Shown: positions 7,624 through 16,994, counted from the stretch's first letter. The stretch is DNA of 64,000 nt from JANXQG01 sp963719885 (GCA_963719885.1 CAVRDP010000010.1:186001-250000), one strand, 5' to 3'. The notes: a model not told the origin generated them from the sequence alone. Program-made: numbers and translations.

Positions 7624-9006
7624 TTACCGCTCGAAGAAACTCAAGTCCCACTGGTTCAACCACTCGACGAACGGCTTGCCATCGTTGAATTGGATTGGCA
7701 GCCACAGATGCCTGCCATCGATCGCGTTGTTGGGCTGCCACCGATCGGCCATGAAGATGAACGCCCCCGACTTGCCGGGCACCGGCAAAACGTACGTGCC
7801 CTGCCCATGGAACGTTGAGCCCGCATCCTTGCCAACACAAGGATTGCCCAGGGCCTTCCACGGTCCCCAAATCGAATCGGCAGCGGCCAAGCGAGCGGTG
7901 TTGGGGGCCCAGCTTGTGCAACCGGAAGTGATCAGGTAATATTTACCCGCGTGCTTGAAAATGGCCGGGGCCTCATTGAAGCCGCCAGGAAATACGCGTG
8001 CATATTTACCGGCGGGCCGCAGATAATCCTCGGTGAGCTGCGAGACTTGCAGCGTGCCGTTGTCTTCCGAGGCATAAATGTGGAACGCCGTGCCGTCGTC
8101 GTCCACAAAAAGTGTCATGTCGCGGGCCATCTGACCGCCTGCTTGGTCTCGGCGGAAGATGAGGTTCACCGGGAAGTTGGGCACGGGTCCTCCGCCCAAG
8201 TGCAGCGTGCGGACGTACGCCTCTTCCTCGGCCGACAACGGCTTCTTGAGGTCGCTCGGGACATTGATCGGCCAGGCCCCGGCGTTGGGGCGGAAACTCT
8301 CGATGAACCGATAGGGCCCGGTCGGTTGATCGGCGATCGCCACGCCGCTGCGGGCGGCCCCATAGCCTTTGCCCTTTGTTTCCAGGTGAAACCACATGAC
8401 GAACTTGCCCGACTGGCGGTTGTAGATCACCTTGGGGCGCTCGAGGATGCAGCCCTTGGTGATGTCGCTCTTGGGGTCAGCGGAGACCCGCAGAGCGATC
8501 CCCTCGTCCTTCCAACCGTAGAGATCCTTCGACGAATAAACATGCACGCCGACCTGGGCATAGTTGCCCGCATCGCCCTCGATCATGTGCTGTCCGAACC
8601 AGAAGATCGTGCCGCCATGGATGAGCATCCCTCCGCCGTGGCAGTTGATAGAGACCCCGTTGTTGTCCAGCCAGACTTCTCCCGGTCGAAACGCCTTGCG
8701 GGCATTATCCCGAGAGAAAAACATCAGGTGTTGCCAAGGAAGTTCGTCGAACTGGTCGGTGAGCTTCAGTCCGTTGGCGGGAAACTCCTTCAGAATCTGC
8801 TGTTTGCTCATTTTGTGCTCCGGCTTGATCGGCACCTTGGGATCTTCCGCACGAAACTCGACCAAGGCGATCCGGCCGCCCGGTTTCAGCGACTTGCGGA
8901 TCGCCTTCAACATCGCCTCGGGCTGCGAGAACTCGTGGTACACGTCGACCATCAGCACGAGGTCGATCGAATTCTCCGGCAAGCGAGGGTCGGTCTCGGT
9001 GCCCAA
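7624..9006 (-). CDS. Methyltransferase C-terminal half fused to a GH43-like glycosidase domain
   Basis: A 460-residue frame. Residues 1-100 are the second half of a SAM-methyltransferase (SIDLVLMVDVYHEFSQPEAM, LKPGGRIALVEF, ending QHLMFFSRD). From FRPGEVWLDNN onward it is a five-bladed-propeller glycosidase of family-43 type: HGGGMLIHGGTIFWFGQH, DDDGTAFHIYASEDNG, GFNEAPAIFKHAGKYYLI and a C-terminal WDLSFFER. GH43 enzymes cleave arabinan, xylan or galactan side chains and normally carry their own signal peptide, which is missing here. The methyltransferase front half is upstream in another frame (indel near 9003). The join could be a real fusion, a deletion, or an assembly chimera. Confidence 0.7.
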   Translation of the reverse strand: MGTETDPRLPENSIDLVLMVDVYHEFSQPEAMLKAIRKSLKPGGRIALVEFRAEDPKVPIKPEHKMSKQQILKEFPANGLKLTDQFDELPWQHLMFFSRDNARKAFRPGEVWLDNNGVSINCHGGGMLIHGGTIFWFGQHMIEGDAGNYAQVGVHVYSSKDLYGWKDEGIALRVSADPKSDITKGCILERPKVIYNRQSGKFVMWFHLETKGKGYGAARSGVAIADQPTGPYRFIESFRPNAGAWPINVPSDLKKPLSAEEEAYVRTLHLGGGPVPNFPVNLIFRRDQAGGQMARDMTLFVDDDGTAFHIYASEDNGTLQVSQLTEDYLRPAGKYARVFPGGFNEAPAIFKHAGKYYLITSGCTSWAPNTARLAAADSIWGPWKALGNPCVGKDAGSTFHGQGTYVLPVPGKSGAFIFMADRWQPNNAIDGRHLWLPIQFNDGKPFVEWLNQWDLSFFER

Positions 9007-9454
9007 TAACGGCGACGATGTTCTCCAGCTTGGCGGCGCGGGCCCGTCGCTGGAGCATGTCGAGCATCTCTTGCTGGATGTCGATCGCGTAGACCCTGCC
9101 CGTCTTGCCGGTGAGTTGGGCCAGCTTGAGCGTGTAAAATCCGTTGCCGCAGCCCATGTCGCAGATGATCTGGCCGGGTTTGACGTGGAGTTCTTTCAGA
9201 AGCCGCTTGCAGTCTTCTTCTCGCTGACGGGATTCCCGCATGAGCCAGTCTGCTCCCGTGTAGTGCATCGTCGTGGCAATTTCCCGGCCCATGTAGCGGG
9301 CAGCGACTGCGGGCGACTGACCATGCAGCGGGTCTACCGTTGCCTGCCACAGGAAGAGGACCGGCACAAACAGTGAGAGAACCAGCCGGATAGTCGCTTG
9401 CTGACGTGTGGACAGAGTCCGTATGTTTCGCGTAGTCCAAAATGGAAGTCGCAT
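8705..9454 (-). CDS. Exported SAM-dependent methyltransferase, N-terminal half (frameshifted)
   Basis: From the ATG at 9454: a hydrophobic signal or anchor (IRLVLSLFVPVLFLWQA), a linker (ARYMGREIATTMHYTGADWL), then the Rossmann core with the SAM loop ICDMGCGNGFYTLKLA and acidic VYAIDIQQEML. The meaningful frame ends near 9003 at NIVAVIG; the rest of the domain continues in the next frame as GTETDPRLPENS, so one base is wrong in a G run. Beyond that point this frame is noise. Exported methyltransferases of this layout are frequent in planctomycetes; the substrate is unknown. Confidence 0.75.
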   Translation of the reverse strand: MRLPFWTTRNIRTLSTRQQATIRLVLSLFVPVLFLWQATVDPLHGQSPAVAARYMGREIATTMHYTGADWLMRESRQREEDCKRLLKELHVKPGQIICDMGCGNGFYTLKLAQLTGKTGRVYAIDIQQEMLDMLQRRARAAKLENIVAVIGHRDRPSLAGEFDRPRADGRRVPRVLAARGDVEGDPQVAETGRPDRLGRVSCGRSQGADQAGAQNEQTADSEGVSRQRTEAHRPVRRTSLATPDVFLSG

Positions 9455-9773
9455 ATCATGGCTCCGCGGGTTGCGAGTCAGACTGGGCGTGTTCTTGCCG
9501 CTCTCGATAGCACACCCGATTCCTTGCATCGTACTCCCGCCGCCCGCCGCCGGCAAATCAACCGCGAACCGGCCTTGCTTGCTCGAACCCCTCTGTTGCC
9601 GAGACAATAAAATTATAGGCGGCGATCACAGGGGCCATCCGGCCCGCGTAACTAGCTCTCCGCCGAGCAAGAGCCGAGGCTGGAGACGCGGTGGCTGGTG
9701 GACCGAAGGTAGGGTGGTGGCGGCGGGCAAGACGGAAGAAGGTCGAACGGCAGCACAGCCAGGCGCCATAGCA
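9455..9773. other. Intergenic stretch, nothing recognised
   Basis: Lies between the start of the exported methyltransferase and the end of the interrupted FGE-like gene, both leftward. It should contain the methyltransferase promoter. No gene or repeat was identified. Confidence 0.45.
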
Positions 9774-9935
9774 TTACTGATTCCTGGCTACGCGGAAACC
9801 CACGTCGTCGAACCGGAAGCTCGGCGTACTCCCGCGGCGATCGGCAGAACGGGAGAAGTACGGCCAGCGGTAGTTCCAGGAACCGCCACGAAGGACACGG
9901 ACATTTCCGGCGTTTGGGCCGGTGGGACTGTCTAC
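9774..9935 (-). pseudogene. C-terminal fragment of an IS-interrupted FGE-sulfatase-domain protein
   Basis: Reads VDSPTGPNAGNVRVLRGGSW, then NYRWPYFSRSADR and finally DDVGFRVARNQ with a TAA stop at 9774-9776. This is the standard C-terminal end of the formylglycine-generating-enzyme/sulfatase-modifying-factor fold. It continues exactly the protein encoded at 11691-12535 once the IS at 9936-11690 and one copy of the 8-bp duplication are removed; the restored frame is 999 bp (332 residues). Confidence 0.92.
9928..9935. repeat. Target-site duplication, left copy (CTGTCTAC)
   Basis: CTGTCTAC occurs immediately left of the IS and again at 11691-11698 immediately right of it. Removing one copy and the IS restores the host reading frame. 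Confidence 0.9.
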
Positions 9936-11690
9936 GGCAGCAACTCGCAGGCCGCTTTATGCAGCCGTAGCATGCTGTGCATCTTTGCCATATAGACGCG
10001 ACTGTTCTGTCGTAACACGGTAGGTGATGAACTGATCCCAGAGGTCGTTGAGGTAGATGGCTCGCAGCGAGAGGATTGCTTGAGCCCCTTCCAACTCCCA
10101 ACGCATCCCGGCGCACTCCATGCGGTCCTTCACCAGGTGCTTGCAGGCGCCTTCCGCCACGCCACTGGCAATCGGGTAGCCTGCCGCCAAGTATTCGTCA
10201 TAGCGCATGTGTTCCTGGTTGTTTTCATAGTACGTAATCGCGGACTCCACGGTGGTCTTGTTCGCCCCCTTCAGCTTGTAGGCCTTCACCAAGGGACGGA
10301 GGTTGCGCAGCACGTAACCGACCTTGCCTTGCAGCAGCATGCGCAGATGATGCGTCACGAATTCTCCCGCCTCCGCACTCTCCTCCGCATACAGGCAATG
10401 GGCCACCTCCCAGAGCCGTTTCAACGCGTGGAACAGGTCCAGAATCCATATGGCCTCGGGAAACCATTCTGCCGCCAACTTCCACAACTGGCGTTCCCCA
10501 TCCATGACACAGATGCACGGCTTCTTGTTTGCCGGGTCCCGCCGACAACACTCCATAAGAATCTCGAAGAACAACATCGGTGCGGCGGCCAACACCTCCC
10601 CTTCCTTAAACCGGGTCATCTCTGCCCACACATGCTTGTGTTGCGGTTCGGGCCGCTCCCGGGCACGCTTTCGCCGACGCACCTCGTCGATCACGTCTTC
10701 GGCAGTACGAGGGAAGCGGGCTTGGGTGTAAACCGATCCCACATACGCCATCTGTTTTTTCCCGGGGCGCTTCCCGCTGCTTTTCTCTTGCCCCGCCAAA
10801 CGCTCGACCGGAGGCGAAGAAGGCGCCTCTTCCTCGACAGCCGTGATTCCTGCCGTTTCCGCGCCTGCGGCATTTCCTCCCTTTTCTCCCACCCCAGCTT
10901 CAGACTCTGCTCGCAACCGCGCCGCCAACGTCCGCCGCATGGGCACACCCTTGCCATCGGCCGTTATCACCAGCAGTTCCTCCTCTTCTTCGGCAGGAGG
11001 AACCGCTTCGCCGCGAAAGTCGTCCACGTACTGCGACATCTCGCGACTCATGTGCTCCGCCGTGCGAACACTCACCGTGGTCCCCAACCAGGCACGGAGC
11101 GACTCCACCGATCCCCCAAAGGCGTCCTGGATGCACAACCGCTGCAACCAGTCCTCCAGAACATAGGAATTCTCTCCAGCGGGCAATCCCAAGGTCGCGT
11201 CCAGGGGCGACCATCCAATCGCTTGGCCTTCCCGAGTCCCGTAGACTCGGCGGCCGATCAGCAATTCCCCGAAAATCGACAAGTACCGCTTCTCATGCGG
11301 CTCGGGCAGGCGCGCCAACGTCTCCCCTTCCCGTTCTACGGTCTCTCCCCGATCCCCATCCCCATGGGCCTCCACGAAGGACCGTAAAAACTCCAGGCAC
11401 ATGGTCATAGCTCGCGGAAACATCCCGCGTTCCACTTCGTCGAGGCGTCGCCCTTCGCTCAGCGCTTGCTTCAAAAACTCGTGCATCCGCTCAAATTGCT
11501 CTTGGGCCTTGAAAATATCCAGTTCTTTTGTTGAAATCATAGTTGGACCTCTGCTAGCAGAATTTGTGGAAACATGAATTACTCACCTGTTAGCATGAGG
11601 TCTTTTTCTTCTGCTATCAAGCCCTCCTCCCCCGCCGTAAGTCCTTGTCCTACAATGCTCTTAGCGCGTAGAGGAAGGCGAGTCACTGCC
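9936..11690 (-). mobile_element. ISKra4-family-like insertion sequence, 1755 bp
   Basis: The element carries one transposase gene on the minus strand. Imperfect terminal inverted repeats are GGCAGCAACTCGC at the left end and GGCAGTGACTCGC read inward from the right end. It is flanked by the perfect 8-bp duplication CTGTCTAC. It sits in an FGE-like gene. Intact ends and an intact transposase frame suggest a recent insertion. Confidence 0.92.
9957..11540 (-). CDS. ISKra4-family-like transposase
   Basis: 527 residues. The C-terminal half shows the DDE-type RNase-H-like catalytic region: VMDGERQLWKLAAEWFP and ILDLFHALKRLWEVAHCLY around residue 370, and the family-typical ending ASGVAEGACKHLVKDRMECAGMRW. 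An earlier block (LLVITADGKGVPMRR, near residue 190) would hold the first catalytic Asp. A charged linker follows. It cuts and pastes the surrounding element. The ATG at 11540 is preferred because it gives the whole N-terminal helix region. Only distant resemblance to the second transposase at 43158-44450. Confidence 0.9.
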   Translation of the reverse strand: MISTKELDIFKAQEQFERMHEFLKQALSEGRRLDEVERGMFPRAMTMCLEFLRSFVEAHGDGDRGETVEREGETLARLPEPHEKRYLSIFGELLIGRRVYGTREGQAIGWSPLDATLGLPAGENSYVLEDWLQRLCIQDAFGGSVESLRAWLGTTVSVRTAEHMSREMSQYVDDFRGEAVPPAEEEEELLVITADGKGVPMRRTLAARLRAESEAGVGEKGGNAAGAETAGITAVEEEAPSSPPVERLAGQEKSSGKRPGKKQMAYVGSVYTQARFPRTAEDVIDEVRRRKRARERPEPQHKHVWAEMTRFKEGEVLAAAPMLFFEILMECCRRDPANKKPCICVMDGERQLWKLAAEWFPEAIWILDLFHALKRLWEVAHCLYAEESAEAGEFVTHHLRMLLQGKVGYVLRNLRPLVKAYKLKGANKTTVESAITYYENNQEHMRYDEYLAAGYPIASGVAEGACKHLVKDRMECAGMRWELEGAQAILSLRAIYLNDLWDQFITYRVTTEQSRLYGKDAQHATAA

Positions 11691-12535
11691 CTGTCTACGG
11701 GAGATGTGGCATAGTATTTTGCTCCGTACCAGTCCTCGCACCACTGCCAGGCATTTCCGTGCATGTCGAAGAGCCCAAAGGCATTGGGCTGGTATGAACC
11801 CACAGGCGACGTAAATACGTAACCGTCACTGGCTTTGATCGTGTATTTCTCATACGGGAATTTCGCCTTGTATGCCGCGTCGGCCACATTGCCGACCTTA
11901 GCGAGCGTCTCTGGATCGTCGCCATTATAATACTGCGTTGTCGTTCCAGCTCGACAGGCGTATTCCCACTCGGCCTCCGTCGGTAGCCGATAGGTCGTAG
12001 CTTCCTTGCGGCTCAACCAATTGCAGAATGCCACTGCGTCGTTCCAACTCACGTTGACGACCGGGTGCTCGTCGGTCTGCTCGAAACCTACCTTCTGCCA
12101 GGAGTAGTTCTCGTTGAAGCCGAAATCCTCCTTATCAGGATTCCAGCCCCAAGCCCCCGGCTCCTGTTCTTTCTCCGCGTCCGTCCTGTAGCCGCTGTAT
12201 TTGATGAACTGCCGAAATTGGCCCCGCGTGACGTGGCAGGTACCCAAGTAGAACGGATTAGTAATTCGAACGCCGTGCTGAGGATGCTCTCCCTTGAAAT
12301 GATTTGCTTTCAGATCAACTCCGTCGAATGTCTTGTTGAAAAACTTGGCCGTCTCCTCCGCCGACTCGTTGCTGCCCATCATGAACTCGCCCGAAGGGAC
12401 GAGCGTGAGCTTCATGCCGATCGAGGTGGTGATCTGCTTGGCGGTGGCGGGGGTGGGCTCTGCGGCGGTTGTCGCCGTAAGACTGGCAACCGCCATCAAG
12501 ACCACCATCGCGACTGTCGATACTTGTCGGATCAT
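11691..12535 (-). pseudogene. Secreted FGE-sulfatase-domain protein, N-terminal part (IS-interrupted)
   Basis: A signal peptide (IRQVSTVAMVVLMAVASLTA) is followed by the FGE fold: GMKLTLVPSGEFMMGS, HPQHGVRITNPFYLGTCHVT, HPVVNVSWNDAVAFCNWLS, YRLPTEAEWEYACRAGTTT and NAFGLFDMHGNAWQWCEDWY. Translation leaves the family at SPVD, where the IS starts. AAGGAGG precedes the ATG at 12535. Relatives either activate sulfatases or have other roles outside the cytoplasm; planctomycetes hold many paralogues, and without the C-terminal Cys region this copy cannot be assigned. It is inactive unless the IS excises. Confidence 0.92.
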
Positions 12536-13261
12536 GGGCCAAACCTCCTTCAAGCTCTGCGGCGGGTCGCCACGCACGACGCCACGGGCCGCTGCCTCCA
12601 GTTTATCGGCGGCTCTTGGCGGTCGTCAATCACCTGCCAAGTCCGGCGTACATGCCGCCTTTGGCGGCATCTGCCCGAGCCCTTCTCTTAGCCCTTGGCA
12701 ACGCACGGCCGCGAATCGCACGTTCCTGCAGATCGAAAGGGCGTCGAGGACCGGCGGTGGGCAACTCAGGACCGGCCGAAAAATAACTTCCAGTTTTGAC
12801 AACCTCCGTCGCGTAGCGACGATATGACGGTAGCCGTGGGTTTCAACCCACGGACGACGATCCCCCATACCCTTCCCTTAGTCGCGTAGCGACGATTGAA
12901 AATCAGCCGTCGCTACGCGACGGAGAACAATAGGGGCGCACTGCAAACCGTGGGTTGAAACCCACGGCTACCATCACAACGTCGCTACGCGACGAGTGCC
13001 GCGTTGAGACCATAAGAACCGGAAGTTATTCTTCGGCCGAGCCTATGCCGGGGAGTTGCGTCGACTTACGGTACAGCAATCTCCTTGCTCCCGTACATCT
13101 CGAGATAGGGTTTGCCGAAAGGGCGGTGAAACGCTCTGGACCTGGCAGAAGTGAATGGTTTGCCGCCTCTTGTTCGGGGGTTAGTCCTCAATTATCCTAG
13201 ATTGGAAAGGCGAAAGTCCATTCTTGGCCGGTCCCTATTGCGCATCGTTAGGAGCACAGGT
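12536..13261. other. Intergenic stretch dominated by an inverted-repeat element
   Basis: The divergent gap between the FGE-like gene and creatininase holds the nested palindromes annotated at 12766-13060. Outside them, no gene was recognised. AGGAG before the creatininase ATG is at its right end. Confidence 0.6.
12766..13060. repeat. Nested inverted-repeat (MITE-like) element, about 295 bp
   Basis: The outer arms share GGCCGAA(A/G)AATAACTTCC in inverted orientation (near 12775 and 13030-13045). Inside are two arms of about 48 bp (12806-12853 and 12947-12994), each containing a CGTCGC/GCGACG palindrome and a second palindrome, CCGTGGGTTTCAACCCACGG or its reverse complement. A further pair of CGTCGC palindromes is at 12882-12923. 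No protein is encoded. The structure is that of a non-autonomous, folded-back repeat. Confidence 0.85.
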
Positions 13262-14080
13262 ATGGCAACCACGACCCAGTATCGGTATCAGCATCTTACC
13301 TGGGAGGAGATGAACGCGGCCATCGCGGCCAAGAAGGTGGTCATCCTGCCCACCGGTTCCATCGAGCAACACGGCCCACACCTTCCCTTGGACGTGGACG
13401 TGTTCCTGGCGGAATCGGTATGCCTGGAAGCAGGGCGCCGGGCGGCGGACCGCGTGTTAGTCCTGCCGCCGGTTCCTTTCGGTCTGAATCGGCACCACAT
13501 CGATTTCCCCGGCACGATCCACATCGAGCCAGAGGTCTTTATCGCCTTCTGCTTGAATGTCACCAAGAGCGTGGCCTACCACGGGTTTGAGAAAATCTTG
13601 ATCATCAACGGCCACGGGTCCAATACGCCTTTGGTAGACCTGGTGGCGCGGAAGACCGTGCTGGAAACCCATTCGCTGTGTATCGCGGCGAACTACTACA
13701 CTCTCGGCGTGGAGGCGTTCCAGCAGGTTCGTGAAACGCCGGTAATGGCCCATGCGGACGAGTTCGAGACCTCGCTCTATCTGCACCTGGCCCCGGAACG
13801 CGTGCGCATGGACCGGGCCGTGGCCGACAACGACTTGGCGGGGCGCTACATGACGTCCGACAGTACCACGCCTTACGTGCGTTTCAGCGACTATTGGTCG
13901 CGCTGGACCAAGGTCGGCGTGCACGGCGATCCGACGGTTGCCACCGCTGCCAAGGGGAAGGTCATTTGGGATGCCGTACTGAAAAACCTGGTCGAGTTGC
14001 TCGATGAATTCCGCGCCTGGCCGATTGTCCCGCGTTGCGATCGACACCAGGGGCCCGTCCAATCCGACATTTCCTGGTGA
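13262..14080 (+). CDS. Creatininase-family amidohydrolase
   Basis: 272 residues with the metal-binding signature TGSIEQHGPHLPLDVDVF near residues 30-47 (Glu, His and Asp ligands), the HHIDFPGT turn, and ILIINGHGSNTPLV near residue 120. Family members hydrolyse creatinine or related small amides, or act in cofactor and mycofactocin-type pathways; the substrate is not evident. AGGAG lies eight bases before the ATG at 13262; the open frame upstream lacks homology. The stop TGA overlaps the ATG of the next gene, so the two are translationally coupled and probably act in one catabolic route. Confidence 0.88.
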   Translation: MATTTQYRYQHLTWEEMNAAIAAKKVVILPTGSIEQHGPHLPLDVDVFLAESVCLEAGRRAADRVLVLPPVPFGLNRHHIDFPGTIHIEPEVFIAFCLNVTKSVAYHGFEKILIINGHGSNTPLVDLVARKTVLETHSLCIAANYYTLGVEAFQQVRETPVMAHADEFETSLYLHLAPERVRMDRAVADNDLAGRYMTSDSTTPYVRFSDYWSRWTKVGVHGDPTVATAAKGKVIWDAVLKNLVELLDEFRAWPIVPRCDRHQGPVQSDISW

Positions 14081-15219
14081 TGACGATGAAAATCCGAGAA
14101 ATCCGTGCCGCTGGCTTGCGAGGCGCTACGCCCGAGGGCGGTTGGGACGAAGAACTGCGGCCCGACGACTGTGTGCATACGCTCATCGCCGTGGTGACCG
14201 ACGGCGGCCTGATCGGCCTGGGCAGCGCGTTCACCAGCGAGGCATTGGTGCGCGCGGCACTGGCGCTTCTGGAACCGCTCTACCGCGGCGAGAACGCTTT
14301 GGAGCCGGAGCGGGTGAGCGAGAAACTGCACCAGAACACGTTCTGGATGGGCCGCGGCGGTTCCATCACGCACACCATCAGCGGCATCGACATTGCCCTC
14401 TGGGACCTGCTGGGGAAAGCTGCCGGGCAGCCTGTGGGACGCCTGCTGGGCGGCCGCTACCGGGACCGCGTCCGGCCTTACGCCTCGTTGTTGATGCAGG
14501 AGCCCGCACCGCTGGCCGAGCATTTGACCGGACTCAGAGAGCAAGGCTTCCGCGCGTTCAAGATCGGCTGGGGCCCGTTCGGACGTTTCAGCAACGCCAT
14601 GGACGAGGCGGTCGTGCGCGCGGCGCGGGAAGCGGTCGGGCCGGACTCGCTGTTGATGGTCGACGCGGGTGGGAGCGACGCGTTCTGGAAGCAGGGCTAT
14701 AAGTGGGCACTCCGCACTGCGCAGATGTTGGCCGGCTACCAGGTGGCCTGGTTCGAAGAACCTTTGAAGCCCGACGCCCTGCAAGACTATGTGCATCTGC
14801 GGCGAAACTCGCCGCTGCCGATTGCCGGCGGAGAAGTCCTCACGCGGCGTCAATCGTTCCAACCCTGGCTGGAGGCCGGCGCCTTCGACGTAGTCCAACC
14901 CGATGTGACCAAAGTGGGCGGCATCAGCGAAGAACGGCGCATCGCCTGGATGGCCCAGGAGCATGGGGTGCGTTTCATTCCCCACGGTTGGAACACCGCC
15001 GTCGGCGTGGCGGCCGATCTCCAGTTGGCCTCGGCGTTCCCCGATACCGACCTGGTCGAGTACCTCACCGGCTCGCCGTACGTGGACGAGATTGTGGTTC
15101 GCGGCTGGCGCCTGGACGCCGACGGCATGCTGGCGATCCCCGACGCGCCCGGTCTAGGCGTGGAAATCGATCCCCAGGCGCTGGCACGCTATACCCAGGG
15201 GACACCGTTGTTGCCGTAG
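14080..15219 (+). CDS. Mandelate racemase/muconate-lactonizing enzyme-type enolase-superfamily protein
   Basis: 379 residues with a complete enolase-superfamily layout: an N-terminal capping domain, then a barrel with the general-base Lys (FRAFKIGWG), metal ligands in MVDAGGSD, WFEEPL and AGGEVLT, and the second base His in FIPHGWNTAVG. This MR-subgroup arrangement usually dehydrates sugar acids or racemises hydroxy acids. The ATG at 14080 overlaps the creatininase stop; a second ATG two codons on is equally plausible. With the creatininase in front, a sugar-acid or amide degradation pathway is likely. Confidence 0.92.
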   Translation: MTMKIREIRAAGLRGATPEGGWDEELRPDDCVHTLIAVVTDGGLIGLGSAFTSEALVRAALALLEPLYRGENALEPERVSEKLHQNTFWMGRGGSITHTISGIDIALWDLLGKAAGQPVGRLLGGRYRDRVRPYASLLMQEPAPLAEHLTGLREQGFRAFKIGWGPFGRFSNAMDEAVVRAAREAVGPDSLLMVDAGGSDAFWKQGYKWALRTAQMLAGYQVAWFEEPLKPDALQDYVHLRRNSPLPIAGGEVLTRRQSFQPWLEAGAFDVVQPDVTKVGGISEERRIAWMAQEHGVRFIPHGWNTAVGVAADLQLASAFPDTDLVEYLTGSPYVDEIVVRGWRLDADGMLAIPDAPGLGVEIDPQALARYTQGTPLLP

Positions 15220-15248
15220 TCCCGGTTATTTTTCGACAGGAGAGAGTA

Positions 15249-16910
15249 ATGCGTCTGCGTCTTGGAAGTCTACTTACGATCGTCCTCGTCATCGTCGCTT
15301 CGGCGCCGACTGCCTGGGCAGCCTGGAGTTTCGGCATCATGGGCGACACGCAATGGCAGAGGGACGATGGCAAGAACCCCAACTCTGTGGCCGTCGATAT
15401 CATCAACCAGGTCAACCAGGAAATGATCGCTCACGGCGTGCAGTTCGTCATTGCCGTAGGCGACATCACCGACAATGGCAGCAAGATCGCCCTGGACACG
15501 CGGGCTACGTATGTCCAGGCGCTCTATAACGCGGGCATCGGTTTCTATCCGCTGCGCGGCAATCACGAGGCGACGAGCGCCGCCGCCGCGGAGTTCCGCC
15601 GGATCTTCCCCCAGACTCGCGACGGGGTGAACAACGCCACGCCACGCGATGCTTGCGTGACCACTCCCGACGATGCGCAGACCCGTCCCCTGAAGAAGAA
15701 AGGCTCGACATTTGTCGTCGGCAGCGATTTCCGCAGTCCCCGCAAGAGCCTCGACGGACTAAGCTATTCTTTCGATTACCGCAATGCGCGGTTCGTGCTG
15801 CTCGATCAATTCGCGCCTCTGGACGACGGGACCAACAGCATAAAATCGCAGCAACCGTGGATCAACGACGTGCTGGCGCACAAACGGGCAGGCAGACATG
15901 CCTTCGTCTTGACCCACAAGGGCATTATCACGGAAAACCACGCCGATACCCTCTTCGGCAAGAATCCGTCTGCGGACGCCCCCGCCCAGGATGCGTTCAT
16001 CGCCAGCCTGCAGAACAGCGGGGTCCGGTATCTCATCGGCGGCCACGATCACATGCACAACCGGGCCCTGGTGACGACGACGGACGGCGAATCGGCGCGG
16101 ATCCAGGAACTGATTGCCGCCTCCGAAAGTTACAAATTCTACACGCCCGCCACACCCGACAATGACACGTGCTACAACTTGCCGGCGTTCGGGCTGAACC
16201 GCGAGATGCCGATTTCGCAAGATCTTTTCGCCATCGGCTACTATATCTGCACCATCGATGGTCCCAGGGTCACGGTGGAGTACTACGCGGTGCCGTCGGG
16301 CCAGTCCGACGGAGACATCGCCACGGCGCCGCGGCTGACCGGCAACTGGCAGAAGCGAGAGACTTTTGGTTACAGCCTCAATGGCCAGGAGTTCGTCGTC
16401 GCCAAAGACAAATCCTACACTTGCGTCCAAGATCGCAGCCCCACGACCCGCAGCTACCTTGGCACCCGCGCGAGGATCCTCGACGGCAAGAACCTAAGCC
16501 GGGCATCGGACTACGCCGGCCGGCCGTTGACGAAGGTCGTCACGACCGGATGGACCAGTCACCGCCTGGTCGGCGGCAACCTCAAGAGCGACGTGCTGAC
16601 GATCTGGGGCATGGAGACCTGTGCGAACGCGAAAGGCGATACGTATCTGCTTTCCATGACTTTCGACGCGACCGGCGTCCCAGCCGACAAACTCCAGTCA
16701 GGTTCGCTGGGCATCTTGACGCGACACCTCAACGGCAACTGGATCGACGCCGCGGCGGGCAGTCGCCGCAGGGAACGGAAGTTCGTCTTTGGGCCTTACC
16801 GGGCCGACGCCGGATACCGGCTGGGAACATGCGGTGTCGACCCGGCGACCCATACCGCCTGGGTTGTCTTGGATCGCGGCGGCCAGTTCGTGGTTGCAGA
16901 AATTCCCTGA
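15249..16910 (+). CDS. Secreted calcineurin-like metallophosphoesterase
   Basis: 553 residues: signal peptide (LLTIVLVIVASAPTAWA), then a dimetal phosphoesterase core with the full set of motifs: GIMGDTQW, VGDITDNG, RGNHEA, LTHKG and GGHDHMHN. A C-terminal domain of about 200 residues (from RETFGYSLNGQEFVVA) is beta-rich and not recognised. It would hydrolyse phosphoesters in the periplasm. GGAGAG precedes the ATG at 15249. Short spacing to the enolase-superfamily gene suggests one transcript. Confidence 0.9.
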   Translation: MRLRLGSLLTIVLVIVASAPTAWAAWSFGIMGDTQWQRDDGKNPNSVAVDIINQVNQEMIAHGVQFVIAVGDITDNGSKIALDTRATYVQALYNAGIGFYPLRGNHEATSAAAAEFRRIFPQTRDGVNNATPRDACVTTPDDAQTRPLKKKGSTFVVGSDFRSPRKSLDGLSYSFDYRNARFVLLDQFAPLDDGTNSIKSQQPWINDVLAHKRAGRHAFVLTHKGIITENHADTLFGKNPSADAPAQDAFIASLQNSGVRYLIGGHDHMHNRALVTTTDGESARIQELIAASESYKFYTPATPDNDTCYNLPAFGLNREMPISQDLFAIGYYICTIDGPRVTVEYYAVPSGQSDGDIATAPRLTGNWQKRETFGYSLNGQEFVVAKDKSYTCVQDRSPTTRSYLGTRARILDGKNLSRASDYAGRPLTKVVTTGWTSHRLVGGNLKSDVLTIWGMETCANAKGDTYLLSMTFDATGVPADKLQSGSLGILTRHLNGNWIDAAAGSRRRERKFVFGPYRADAGYRLGTCGVDPATHTAWVVLDRGGQFVVAEIP

Positions 16911-16994
16911 TCCACGGCAGACCGGTCGGAAAAAGGAAGCAAGCGACGGTGTGGGTTACGACTCAATGAAACGTTCAACGCAAACGGACAAGAC

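Noticed and set aside
12806..12994. Riboswitch or structured regulatory RNA in the repeat before creatininase
   Set aside because: The palindromes are duplicated and oriented as mobile inverted repeats, and they match no riboswitch class known to me.
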